NCBI GenBank assembly: GCA_963930655.1
Contig: OZ005605.1
Location: 1,867,501 to 1,931,500 of the forward strand
DNA from: Myrica gale
Taxonomy: Eukaryota > Streptophyta > Magnoliopsida > Fagales > Myricaceae
Length of the DNA stretch: 64,000 nt
Direction: 5' to 3'
In this document: piece by piece, positions 22,843 to 33,100 of the stretch
How the letters are laid out: every line of letters begins with the position of its first letter
How positions within the stretch are numbered: position 1 is the stretch's first letter
The notes under the pieces: model-generated
Told to the model about the DNA's origin: nothing
The model's input: the letters and a program-made list of their open reading frames with translations, nothing else
The model's database searches: none
Position numbers and translations under genes: made by a program

Positions 22843-22900
22843 ATAGAAAATATGCAGAACAGAGACGGCTGATAGAAAATATGCAGAACAGAGACGGCTG
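22843..22900. repeat. Perfect 29-bp tandem duplication
   Basis: ATAGAAAATATGCAGAACAG plus AGACGGCTG occurs twice back to back (22843-22871 and 22872-22900) with no difference, just past the 3' end of the F-box gene. This suggests a very recent slippage or repair event. Confidence 0.95.
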
Positions 22901-22943
22901 AATATCTAGATTCTAGAAGGGTCTGAGACCACATAGAACAAAG

Positions 22944-24086
22944 TTAACCTCCAACAGATCTTTGTCTCCTCGGTTCCTTCACAGGAACCAGACTCTCCGT
23001 GTAAGTAGAAACGGTGGTTGTCCCCACAGGAGTCCCATGAATTGGCAGTTTCTTGATTTCATTGGTGTTGGGGTCATGAAGTAACAACTCATCCTCATGA
23101 TTCTGCCATATGACCACTCCATTATTCCAACACCCCAGCGGGATCCCAAGGGATTCAAAGGGTCCAAGTCTCAGTACTTTACTCCAACATTCATCAATAC
23201 CCTGATCCTTCAGCACCCATAATTCAATGAAATTGGCCGCAACTGGTGCAGGGCAAAGGTCGAAGTAGATTATAGCCAGGGAGTCATTGTATACCCCGAG
23301 TCTCTTACTGTATCTGTAGTGGGAGCCTCCAGCATCTGGCACATCCATCAGTCTAAATGCCTCCTCACCCATGTCAAAAGATACGACGAACTCATTACGA
23401 CGCGCCACACCGGGCTGAAATATTGTGTCTGGCCAGAAGGGTCCAAATCCCAGCCAATATGGCACTCCTTTTAGGATCACGGAACATTTACGCTGCTCGA
23501 TATCACAGGGTAGAGTGGTATTGATCATTCTCCAACAACCTGTACTCGTCGAGTATACCTCAACTTTTGCAGGAACTGGACGTCCATCCAGGCCTCTGCA
23601 ATTTACGACCCTCACGACCTTGTAATCCGTCAGATGGAAACCAAAACCTACAGAGACCCTCATGCACAACGGATTGGGAAACATTGGGTCTACGCACGGT
23701 GTTGGGAGAGCCTTTTGCTCTCTAGTGGCAGGATTCCATATGAGAATCACAGAACGGTTGCATACACAGACTAACCCGTTACAAGAGCCCACCATGAGTC
23801 CAAACACTACTTTCACAGAAGTATCCATCGGGAATTCCACATCGAGTGTTTTGTTCGAGATCAAGGAGGTGCCCGAGATGTTAGTGCTTTCAACTCGGCT
23901 GCTAACAAGCAGGTGAGAGCCATGGTTTTCTGAGCGATTGAGGTGGGTGGTCACAAAATCAGTATTTTCCAAAAAGGAACACCAGGATTTGCGTACGAAC
24001 CTGAACCGCACTAGGGACTTGACCGGTAGCCTCAAAAGGATGTCTCTGAGAACATCTTCTGGCAAATCGTGGGTTCGAGATCCCAT
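22944..24086 (-). CDS. F-box protein with FBA-type C-terminal domain (CPR1/At3g06240-like group)
   Basis: Predicted substrate receptor of an SCF ubiquitin ligase: the F-box binds SKP1 (ASK) and the C-terminal domain recruits an unknown target. Single exon, 380 residues. I chose the ATG at 24086 because the open frame upstream begins with a TTG. Residues 6-50 form an F-box (DLPEDVLRDILLRLPVKSLV, FRFVRKSWCSF). The rest follows the FBA/kelch-like plan: GSCNGLVCVCN, LIWNPATREQKALP, VGFGFHLTDYKVVRV, a VEVYSTSTGCWR block, LKGVPYWLG, FVVSFDMGEEAFRLMDVP and a late IELWVLKD. This architecture is typical of large, fast-evolving plant F-box families, so the target cannot be inferred. No frameshift or internal stop is seen. 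Confidence 0.9.
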   Translation of the reverse strand: MGSRTHDLPEDVLRDILLRLPVKSLVRFRFVRKSWCSFLENTDFVTTHLNRSENHGSHLLVSSRVESTNISGTSLISNKTLDVEFPMDTSVKVVFGLMVGSCNGLVCVCNRSVILIWNPATREQKALPTPCVDPMFPNPLCMRVSVGFGFHLTDYKVVRVVNCRGLDGRPVPAKVEVYSTSTGCWRMINTTLPCDIEQRKCSVILKGVPYWLGFGPFWPDTIFQPGVARRNEFVVSFDMGEEAFRLMDVPDAGGSHYRYSKRLGVYNDSLAIIYFDLCPAPVAANFIELWVLKDQGIDECWSKVLRLGPFESLGIPLGCWNNGVVIWQNHEDELLLHDPNTNEIKKLPIHGTPVGTTTVSTYTESLVPVKEPRRQRSVGG

Positions 24087-24213
24087 GTCTCTGGTTTCTG
24101 CGTGCTGCAAGTATTACGGCTCGCTATGTTTCACTTTCACGTATGTTGCCCCTTCAGCCGGATTCTAAAACAAGGTTGCTCTTTTTTAAAGGAGATTAGG
24201 GCTTAACTTTCTC

Positions 24214-24221
24214 TATATATG
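24214..24221 (-). promoter_or_regulatory. Candidate TATA box of the F-box gene
   Basis: A TATATATA-type sequence on the minus strand about 130 bp upstream of the chosen start codon, with no ATG-initiated gene between. Position and composition fit a plant core promoter; no transcript evidence. Confidence 0.4.
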
Positions 24222-24239
24222 TATAATATTTCTTGTTGC

Positions 24240-25505
24240 GTGTGCGTTTGTTCAACGCCTATAGTTTAGCCGCGTTTCCTTTTCTATCTTCTATTTTCGA
24301 TCCTCCAGCTTTCTTTTGGCCATGTCTAGCACGCACGAGTGGAGGGGATCGGATGCACCCATGGTCAAAAAAGCAAATTTATTTTTGTATCAAGTGTCCA
24401 TAGAGGGACCTAGCATAGCTCTGTGCTTCTGTCTCCGAACAGGGGATGAAGAAAAAACTGAACGCTGTGTTTGTTTCATATCTCAAAAAGTTTTCAAAAA
24501 CTTCTCACTCATTTTTTCATCAATTTCAATACTTTTTCACTAATCCCAATACATTTTCAACAATCTCAATAACTTTTTACAAATTTCAACAACTTTTAAC
24601 ACATTTTTCACCAATCCCAAAAGAATCTATACTACTTCAAAAAAATACAAAAAATAAAAACGGTTTTTAGAACTCAACAAAACATAGCCGAAAGATCATA
24701 ATTATCTATTTTCAACATATATACCCCTATGTCATTAAACTATTCGCTTTCCCTTTCAATTTTGTGAGAAGCACACAAAAAAAAAATATTTGTTCAAATT
24801 TCGCTTCCTCACAACGAAAAGGTTCCTTCTAGAAGTAATTCCTGCCAGATGCCGTAACAAAAACAACTCGCGTTAGAGTCTCGTATAAGTAGAGTGATTT
24901 ACTTAGAAAAAAAGAAAGTAAAGTGATTTAATCTTTTCCTTTTCTACCCCTCTTGCCTAAGAACACTGTAGAACAAAGTAGGCGATTGGGCTGTTGTGTA
25001 ATTAGGTTGCACTGGTAAGAGGCCATAGGCCTGAGCAGCCCAATGACCACCACAACCCATAGGGTGGGGAGATTGAAAATTCCAGTGTACGCCATCGTGC
25101 CCACATGATTTCCCCCACACTGAGAAATAGATAGGTGTAGTTCTGCTTAGCCCTATTGGCACGGAATTCAATGCAGTATGCATATATTTAAGCTTGTGAC
25201 TCATCAATTATAAGTCAATAAGGCAACACCGAAGAGATTGGAATTGGATCGTTGAGTTGATTACAAGCTCATCACAACTACTTCCTAATGTTATTTGCTT
25301 CAGTCATTGGAGTTATCCTAAACTCATTATAAGTGTATATATAGAACTTTCAATCTTATTTTCACCGACTTTTCTTTATTTTTCTATTTTGATAGGAAAC
25401 GAATGACTAACTTTTCTTTATTTTTCTATTATGAATGGGTATATATGGTGTCTTCTTTATAGCTAACTTCTTTCTAAATAAGAATAGGACCAAGAGTCAT
25501 GTTCC
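24240..25505. other. Intergenic, contains one MITE; no gene recognised
   Basis: Upstream region of the F-box gene. Apart from the MITE-like segment at 24464-24688 I see no gene. Confidence 0.45.
24464..24688. mobile_element. MITE-like AT-rich element
   Basis: The left end GCTGTGTTTGTTT pairs imperfectly with the right end AACAAAACATAGC. The interior is made of degenerate direct words of the type TTTCAACAATCTCAATAACT. The end sequences resemble those of the TAA-flanked MITEs elsewhere in the window. No clear target duplication found. Confidence 0.5.
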
Positions 25506-25515
25506 TAGAGGATTA

Positions 25516-26874
25516 GGGTTGTGCATAACTGGTGGCGGTGGCGGGCCCTCCACCGCCACAGCTATAGGCGGTTGTCCAAAAATGGACATCACCCCCACCA
25601 CTGTTAAGGGAAGAAACCAGCCCCTAATTGCAGCGGTTGCCGCCACCTACATCGAAGATCACAAAAATCACAAAAAAAAAATCAAAACAGAGTAAATCGC
25701 AACTAAATCGCAAAAAAAAAGTCACAAAAAAATCACAACAGAGCTAATCGCAACAAATCGCAATAAAAATCCACAAACCCAGCAGCAAATTGCAACTAAA
25801 TCGCAAAAAAAAATCCACAAAAGCAACAACAAATCACAATCAAATCGCAAAAAAAATCCACAAACCCAGCAGCAAATAGCAACCGACATTTTCGTTTAGC
25901 TATAAATTTTAGAATTTGAATCAAACTTTCTAAATTTATACTCCTATACACATACCACTACAACACAACATTACCTTTTATACACACATCGATACAACTA
26001 AACGACTTTTACACGCATGCCAATAAAGCTCAAACATCACCTAAATATTCACACTATTCTTAGAATTCTTAAAATTTTCTCAAAACGATCATCCCCAAAT
26101 TGCAACAAAATTGGAAGGAGAGGGAGAGAGAGAGAGATAAAGTTGCTGCAGAAGGGAAGAGAGAGCTAAGGGCATATTCGTTTGCAAAAATATTCTATAA
26201 TACAATAGGATTCAACAAATGTATAAAACAAACATCCAAAATTTCAAAAATTGTTACACAAACATCAATACTTTTTACACAATCTTCAACAACTTTTCGT
26301 ACAAACTTCAATACCATTTAAAAAAATATAACAAATATTGTCGCTCTATACTTTTCCACCTAACTCTAATATTTTTTTATTAAATAATTATATCAATTCA
26401 TCTATCTCTATAACTTTTACAAACTCCAACAAAAATTAAATATCTTTAAAAAATTTCACCAACTTTTACACAAAAGCCTATAAAACTCAATTCTACATAA
26501 ATATTCACAATTCTATCAAATTCTTAAAAATCTTTACAAAACGAATATCCCCTAAAAATGGCTTGTAGTCGTTGCTTCTTGCAGAGGGGGGTGTTGCTAA
26601 AGGAGAGCTGCAACAGAGAGCTAAGTGAGAGAATTGAGAGTGATCGAGAGAATTGAAGGAGAGAGGAAGGTAGGGTTTTCTTAAACTCACTAAATCAAAC
26701 GGTGCCGTTTTGATGTAAATTTAAAAAACGGTGAAGTAGTGAAACCGCCCAATGGTGAGCAATTTCACCGTCACCGAGAGGGGATTTTGCTCACCGTCAC
26801 CGATTTCGCTAGACGGTAGTATCGACAGTGGTGTCGGTTAACCAGCACACTGCCGGTACCGGTGATTAAGCTTA
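25516..26874. mobile_element. Candidate insertion flanked by a 10-bp direct repeat, with a nested MITE
   Basis: TAGAGGATTA occurs immediately before (25506-25515) and after (26875-26884) a 1.36-kb segment. The ends are rich in CCACCGCC/GGCGGTGG and CACCGTCACCG words. The interior has many short A-rich repeats (AAATCGCAAAAAAA, CACAACAGAG). I see no matching terminal inverted repeat, so the class is undecided; the long direct repeat could be a 9-10 bp target duplication. Confidence 0.45.
26170..26552. mobile_element. Tourist-like MITE, 383 bp, nested
   Basis: Flanked by TAA on both sides (26167-26169 and 26553-26555). The left end GGGCATATTCGTTT pairs with the right end AAACGAATATCCCC. AT-rich interior, no coding capacity. 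It lies inside the candidate insertion 25516-26874, so it arrived later. Confidence 0.75.
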
Positions 26875-26884
26875 TAGAGGATTA

Positions 26885-27809
26885 ATGGGTTGCTTGAGTT
26901 GTATTTGAAAAGAGAAAGATAGGTTTAATAGCTAGGGTATACAGCTAGTTTTGTTGCCTAAAAAACTACTCTTATGGATGGAACTGACCTGGGCCGGGCA
27001 ACACAATGGCCTTGCCAGCCCAGCCCAATTACACAGACCAGGCAACACGCCATCAACACAACATAATCTTTCTAATTAGTCGAGTTTGTAATTGTTTAGG
27101 TCACAGAGGGGTTTAAATGTCCATGGACTATTTCTCTGTCTTTTTTTTTCTTTTGGACCTGGATCATGTTAAACTTCTCTTTCTTGTCTTTTTCTTTCTT
27201 AAACCTCCAGATGCATTCGGTCCCATCCTTAATGGGCCACATCCAATGGACATGACACTTCTAGCTGGACAACTACAACTCTACAAGACCTTATCAGACT
27301 CTTTATCCACCAGTTATTCCTCTGGGCCTTGCCCCACTTTGTTATAAATAAAATGGTCAAGAAAATGCTGCCTGAAAATTTCTGACACCCAAAAAAAAAA
27401 TTGTACCGCCCTCTTAAATTAATTACTAACTAAGCTAGTGGGATTACCAACTAGAGTACCGGGAGGGTCAGGAGGAACTTGGATATTAGAATATTCTCTG
27501 CTTCTCTTTTTCCCCCTTTTTTTGTTCAATAATTCACCCTAATCACACACAATTAATCATGAGATTGGTAAATCAATTATTAATATTAATTAAGTGTATT
27601 ATTAGCCGCTTCACTGTGAATTCTTCTTAGTTAGATAATAAGTTGAAAGAACTAGAAGAATCTTCAAAAACCAACTGAATGAATCCTAATGAAAAATAGT
27701 TGGTTGTGTTTATTTGTTTCTTAGATTTATTTTGTCCGCCTTTTTTCCATCCTTTGAAGACTATTGTTCTCAAATTTTGTGCACTCAACTTCAACATACC
27801 TGACTTAAT
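26885..27809. other. Intergenic, no gene recognised
   Basis: No coding similarity. The frame at 27117-27347 has no recognisable domain. Confidence 0.5.
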
Positions 27810-27812
27810 TAA

Positions 27813-28011
27813 GGTTGTGTTTGTGTTGTAATATTTTTGGTATGAGAATATGTGTTGGTATTGGGTTTAGTGAAAAGGTGAAGAGAGAGGTAATTTTTTA
27901 TAATTTTTGTAATTTTTTATATTTTTTTATGGGAGAGAGAGAGATTATATTGGAGTATTTTATTAGGAGTGAGATAAAATTTTGGGGATAATTGAGTTTG
28001 CAAACGCAGCT
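27813..28011. mobile_element. Tourist-like MITE, family 1, copy B
   Basis: 199 bp with TAA at 27810-27812 and 28012-28014. Ends GGTTGTGTTTG and CAAACGCAGCT pair imperfectly. The interior matches copy A, including GAGAGAGAGATTATATTGGA. Confidence 0.88.
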
Positions 28012-28014
28012 TAA

Positions 28015-30500
28015 GAAACGTATTGACCGGGCAGACAAATCACGGAGACTTGAATTGATCCTAGGGTATAAGTATTAGCTAAATAAGTAGAAAGAGACTT
28101 GTTCGTAAATGATAAGATATGTTATTTTTTAATTAAAAAAGTTTGTAGATATGTATAAATTAATAAGAAACAATCTAAAAGCTTGTCTAATGAGGGTGAC
28201 AGTTCCTTCATAATTCAATGTCGTACTATAGAAGTATCACTACTCTTGGGACTAATTAAAGTGGTAGCTGACTAACTTTGAAAGACAATTTGTCCATTTC
28301 ATGATTAAGTTGATAAAAACTTGTTAGCTACCCCCAATGACGTACGACAGCTAGCGACACATACATATATAGACAGGACAAAACGGTCACTTTGTACTTA
28401 TAATCAAAATTTCTCGTGACAAAGTTGAACTGATATTAGTTTTTATAAATAATTCAAAATAACTTGTGGTAGTAAAAATCTGAATTGGGAAAAAGGAAAT
28501 TATGAGATTGGGTTTGAGCCAAGTAACATATAAAACAGCCCATTTGAGGACATGGTGGAGATTCTCGAGCAACTTTGTTATTATTTATTTATGGAAATAA
28601 AATGAAAATAAAAAATAAATGGTCCTATATTAACTCCAAGTTTCAGTTGAGAATCAAGTTCCTCATGTTCCTCAAAACACAACAGAGTTGGTAGCCGTAT
28701 CCATAATTTCGTTGAGCAAAATAAGTTCATACGTACGTACAACCTTAGGAGGCAGGCAAAGTGATCGATTGATGGGCCTGCTCGAACCAAACTGAGCGAG
28801 TTGGTAGATTAGCTCCCACGAGGAGGAACTAATTCAGATCGATGTTGATTAATTGCAATATTAATCGTGTGAGAGACTTTCAATTTTGTTACATAACCTG
28901 CTAGCGATAGCACTATTTAGGAAATTGGGTCGACGGCGACCCTAACGCATGCATTGTACGACTTATTCATTTAGTGTTCAAGTGAAAATGAATTATTAGC
29001 ACATTATTTGCTTTCTTAATAGCCTAATTAAGTGCTATAAACATTATAGTAAAGTACTTGATCCTCTTTGCCTACTAATCCTTATAATTTCATCAGTTAG
29101 TTGATCATTATAAGGACCATTATGGAGTTTAAGATAAGCAACGATTGTTGAAGTTGACTCATATCCACATCCTCCAATATTCCTAATTTTTTTAGTGTAA
29201 TATTTGAAAGTTGGCAGATTAATTAAAACCGACAAAATAGGTGAGACCAAGGGCGTGCAAGCCCACGTCACACGTGCAGTGTAAGTAACTCTATAGTTCG
29301 TATAGGGAGTCCTAGAAAAATATGCTCCTAAAGGAGACGTGTATGAAGTGGAAGTGATCAGGACATATCTAGGCCCTTGATTATTGTACCTGCTTTAATC
29401 TCGAGCATAAATTAAGCTTAATATTGACGAACTTTATCCAAGAACTGGATCTGGACAACAGACGTAGGAAGGTACGCTTGTCATTTTTCTCTGAATATTA
29501 GGTATAGGTTAACTACGACATATTCTAGCTAGCGATCTTTCTCTCGTTGAACAAAGTTTTACGTGTTTCTTTCCCTATTAGCCATATGGGTACTACTAAA
29601 ACCAAGTCCGGCCGACACTCTCTCTAAATCCTTTCTTCTTACATTGAGGTTAGACAATTAATGATCAAATCTTTTATATATTGGTTCCTTAATATCTCCA
29701 TTTCATGCTAATTAATTAACTCGAGTTAAAAATCCTTCTGCCCTGGGTTCTTTAATATATTTTGATTTTGTTGAGTTCGCTTCCATTCTCTCTTTATCTC
29801 TTCCCCGGCTTTCTTTCCCCAAAGGAAAGGAAGAGAATAACCAAAACAACATGCAGCAAATATTTACAGCCCTTAATATATATATATATATATATATATA
29901 TAAGCATATATATGTATCAGATACGTAGGTATATATATTTGGATTGGTATTGTAGATATAAAGCATGCAGATTAAACGTGCTTGTAGGAGTTGCGGGAAG
30001 CATGCCCGCTTATTTGAAGCGGAGAGACAATGAGATTTCGTACCTCAACAACAAAATCCCCAACTAGTAATTGATTTCTTCCAAGCTAACGGTTTCTTAG
30101 AGAAATTAAGAGTTTGGTTAATTTCGATATCTACCTGTTGGAAACTTTTGCAACAAGTGATCAGTAGTCCATTAATTCTTTATATATATAATTATAAGAT
30201 ATAGTTAACCGAAACATCACCAAGTTCGCTCACAGAAGAAAATCTCTTATCGCCCTGTTCAGTCTAAAAATAAGGAGACCGAAGATCGAAGCCTCTGGAA
30301 GCAAATGGACAGGTTAGTTAGCTTGCATTCATTAAGTCAAGCAAATATACATAAACAAAGTCTCAACAACTAGCTTCCAAGGTCCACTTAGGCTCAAGCC
30401 GTAAGGCTAGCTCGTGGCTTCTATTTGGTTAATGGGAAGAGATTACAGTATTGTTCTACAATATTCTATAAGATATACGACAGCTAGTATATATATATAT
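28015..30500. other. Intergenic, no gene recognised; microsatellites
   Basis: AT-rich DNA with an (AT)n run at about 29876-29900 and a weaker one at about 30487-30500. No gene recognised. Confidence 0.5.
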
Positions 30501-30776
30501 ACTAAGAGAGAGAGAGATGAGAGATAAGTGAGACACGATATTTAAGTTGTTCGGTCCATAGATCTACATCCACTGTGAAAGGCCCAACTGAGCTTATTGG
30601 TTTACTTACTTATTTAATTGATAAGATTACTTTAGGCTTTATTTATAAGCTTGTGGATACAATAGCCAACATTGCTTTAACAATGTGAGACTCTCAATTT
30701 TAATACTCTTCTGCAAACTCAAGGTAGACACACGTTGAGTTTGAACTTACAAAAATAATTCACAGGAAAATGATAA

Positions 30777-30895
30777 CCCCGGAAGGTCGCCGGAGTGGTG
30801 CCGGAAGGTCGCCGGAGGATGACGGAAGGCCACCGGAATGATGCTGGAAGGTCACCGGAGGATGACCGGAATGATGCCGGTCTGGACACCGGAAA
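30777..30895. repeat. GC-rich minisatellite with CCGGAAGGTCGCCGGA units
   Basis: A short array of imperfect units (GGAAGGTCGCCGGAGTGGTGC, GGAAGGTCGCCGGAGGATGAC, GGAAGGTCACCGGAGGATGAC and similar; period about 20-30 bp) in otherwise AT-rich DNA. Similar strings occur inside plant retrotransposon polyprotein linkers and just inside LTRs, and a primer-binding-like site lies nearby. Confidence 0.75.
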
Positions 30896-30959
30896 TCCCA
30901 AGAAATGATAAAGAAAATAACTTAACTAGGTGGAATTGAGCAACCAAGTGATCGAAATG

Positions 30960-31130
30960 CCTCTGATACCATATTAGAAATAAAAAAATTTAGATTTAAA
31001 ATAAATTATTTATACTAAGAAAGAAAGATTAGAACTATTAAAGTTGTGAGTCCCACTTTAATATAAATCATATAATCTTTAGCAACCTAGGAATCTCAAC
31101 TTTAATACAAATCTCTTCGTCTCTTGGATG
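30960..31130 (-). mobile_element. Relic of a copia-type LTR/primer-binding site junction
   Basis: On the minus strand TTCTAATATGGTATCAGAGG (about 30980-30961) is the typical junction between an LTR end and the initiator-Met tRNA primer site (TGGTATCAGAG). The AT-rich sequence at about 30981-31130 would be the end of the LTR. No intact polyprotein or second LTR was identified; the GC-rich minisatellite at 30777 would lie in the leader. Confidence 0.5.
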
Positions 31131-31405
31131 GATGGCTTTCGGCCTTAGGGCTTGTTAATAAAGTATAGAATATCACTCGTTAGCTAGCGTTGTAGTAATT
31201 AATAATTTGCGACCAATAATTGCGTTCTACGTACCTACTCTTAAAAAAAGGTACAAAATCGCAAACAAACATAAAAATTACTAAATTGCATTCCCTTCTA
31301 AAATGAAAAGTGGGTTTCTTTTCTCCTCTACGTACCGAGACAAAATTATGATTTTTGTCTTCTAGGTCTCTCTTCCACACGTGATTATTATATGTTCGTC
31401 TAATT

Positions 31406-32200
31406 TAAGGGTGGGCACCGGAATTAGCCATTCCGGTTCCCGGCACCCATCAAAATTGAGATTTTCATTCCGATTTCGCAAACTGGAAATTTCGGTTCCT
31501 TATTTAAGGGCCTAGATTTGGTTTGAGTTCATTGGTTCAAAAATACAATTTTTAAGTTGTGTTTTGTGGGCTGCAATTAAGGTAGTATGAGAGACAAAAT
31601 TGCACCCAAAAGACCCAAAATAATACTGCTATGAGCATCAATTTGAAGCCTCATTTGCCAAAATAAAACAGTGCACTGAAGTCCAACTCCAAATTTCAAA
31701 AGTTCAAAAAATGTCGTCCAAAATAAAATAAACATTGTCAAATAACTCTAAATTAAAATTACAACTAAACAACTAAATTCTAAAATAATATTTCAAGATG
31801 TCAAAATAAACTCTAAATTTAAATTAAAAAACAACTAAGTTACTAAACAAGCAATTAACCTTGCAAATAATTAAACAACTAAACATTCAACATTCCAAGT
31901 TTCTCCATCTCTATAAAAGACAAACACAAAATAAAATATTTATAAGAGAAATATTAAGACAACCAAAAAATAAATTAACAAAATAAAATATTTATGAGAG
32001 AAATACTAAGACAAAAAATAAAATAAAAAATCCAACCATCCAAGCTTCCAAAATATTTATTATTATTTAAAAAAAAGGCTCAAAATTAATTTTTTTTAAA
32101 TACCAAAACTAGTTTTTTCCAAATACGAGATCCGGTTTCGATACCGAAAATGACCGGAATTGGATATTCCAGTTTAGACCGGAACAAATGCCCACCCTTA
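31406..32200. mobile_element. hAT-type MITE (non-autonomous), 795 bp
   Basis: Terminal inverted repeats TAAGGGTGGGCA and TGCCCACCCTTA are perfect over 12 bp. The 8-bp direct repeat GTCTAATT flanks the element on both sides (31398-31405 and 32201-32208), fitting hAT. Subterminal regions contain CCGGTTCC/GGAATTGG words; the interior is AT-rich with degenerate AAATAAAATA repeats and no coding capacity. Confidence 0.9.
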
Positions 32201-32208
32201 GTCTAATT

Positions 32209-33100
32209 CCCAGTTCTTCGTTGTCGTTTGTCATATGAAAAGTCGTCGTTTTAATTTGCACAGCAGTATTTAGAAACAAAAAAATAATTTGCACAGCAGT
32301 TCAGCACCTCATTATAACTCGTTCCGGTTACATCTGGTATATATATATATATATATATATACAAGAATAAGCTGCCCACAAAATTATTGTTAAAAAAACC
32401 TCCTCGTATATTAATATAAAATAATACTGACATGAAGTTTGCCAAAGAGTCGATCGGTGGCTCAGCGGCACCGTCCCCGTTTGGAGATGGACACGAGTTC
32501 TGGAGTTCTATTTCCCTCAGCAGTCAGCATGCTTGTCTTGCCTTCCACCCTATTCCCTTAAATAAATATAGTAAAATAAAAATAAAAATTATTTATCACT
32601 GTCCTGACTTTGTGTTAAAAAAACACCAGAAATTAACATGCAAATCATACTCTGTGCAAAATATGGCTCAGAGGCGTTATAAATACAAAAGAGATCACTT
32701 AAGCTTATATAAGCTAGCCGATATCTTTAATGAGCGGCCCGGCCGGCGCCTAAAAACTAAAAAAGTAGGCCAATTGAATGAAGTGTTGGCGTTGGTATCG
32801 ACCTCCAACCACTCGGAGCCTTCCTCACAACTGCCCTAAGCTCCTACGTCTACGTCAAAACACTGTTAGTACAAATCCTCTTAAACCTCACCGCTCACAG
32901 TGTCGAAAAGTCTTACAGCCTCTCTCTCCCTGTTTTCTCAACCACAATATTTTCTTTTGTAATTATAGCAACTCCAACGACGTGGTGTGCTTTTAAAACC
33001 CCACCTTCTCCTCTCCGAATTCAGTACATAACTTTCTTCCCTCTGAGAAAAATAAACACAACCACTCTCTCCTTCTCTTATTGTGTACGTTCTCTATCTC
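32209..33100. other. Upstream region of the GPAT gene
   Basis: An (AT)n run at about 32338-32360. The last few hundred bases before 33101 are rich in CT tracts (CCTCTCTCTCCC, CACTCTCTCC), as in many plant leaders. I see no convincing TATA box at the expected distance. Frames at 32432-32839 and 32778-32996 have no domain and are not called. Confidence 0.45.

Noticed and set aside
24087-24110. Eight-residue N-terminal extension of the F-box protein
   Set aside because: It would start at a TTG codon; the first ATG (24086) gives a normal F-box N terminus.
33083-33100. Six-residue extension of the GPAT protein
   Set aside because: It begins with GTG; the ATG at 33101 is the first standard start and gives the family length.
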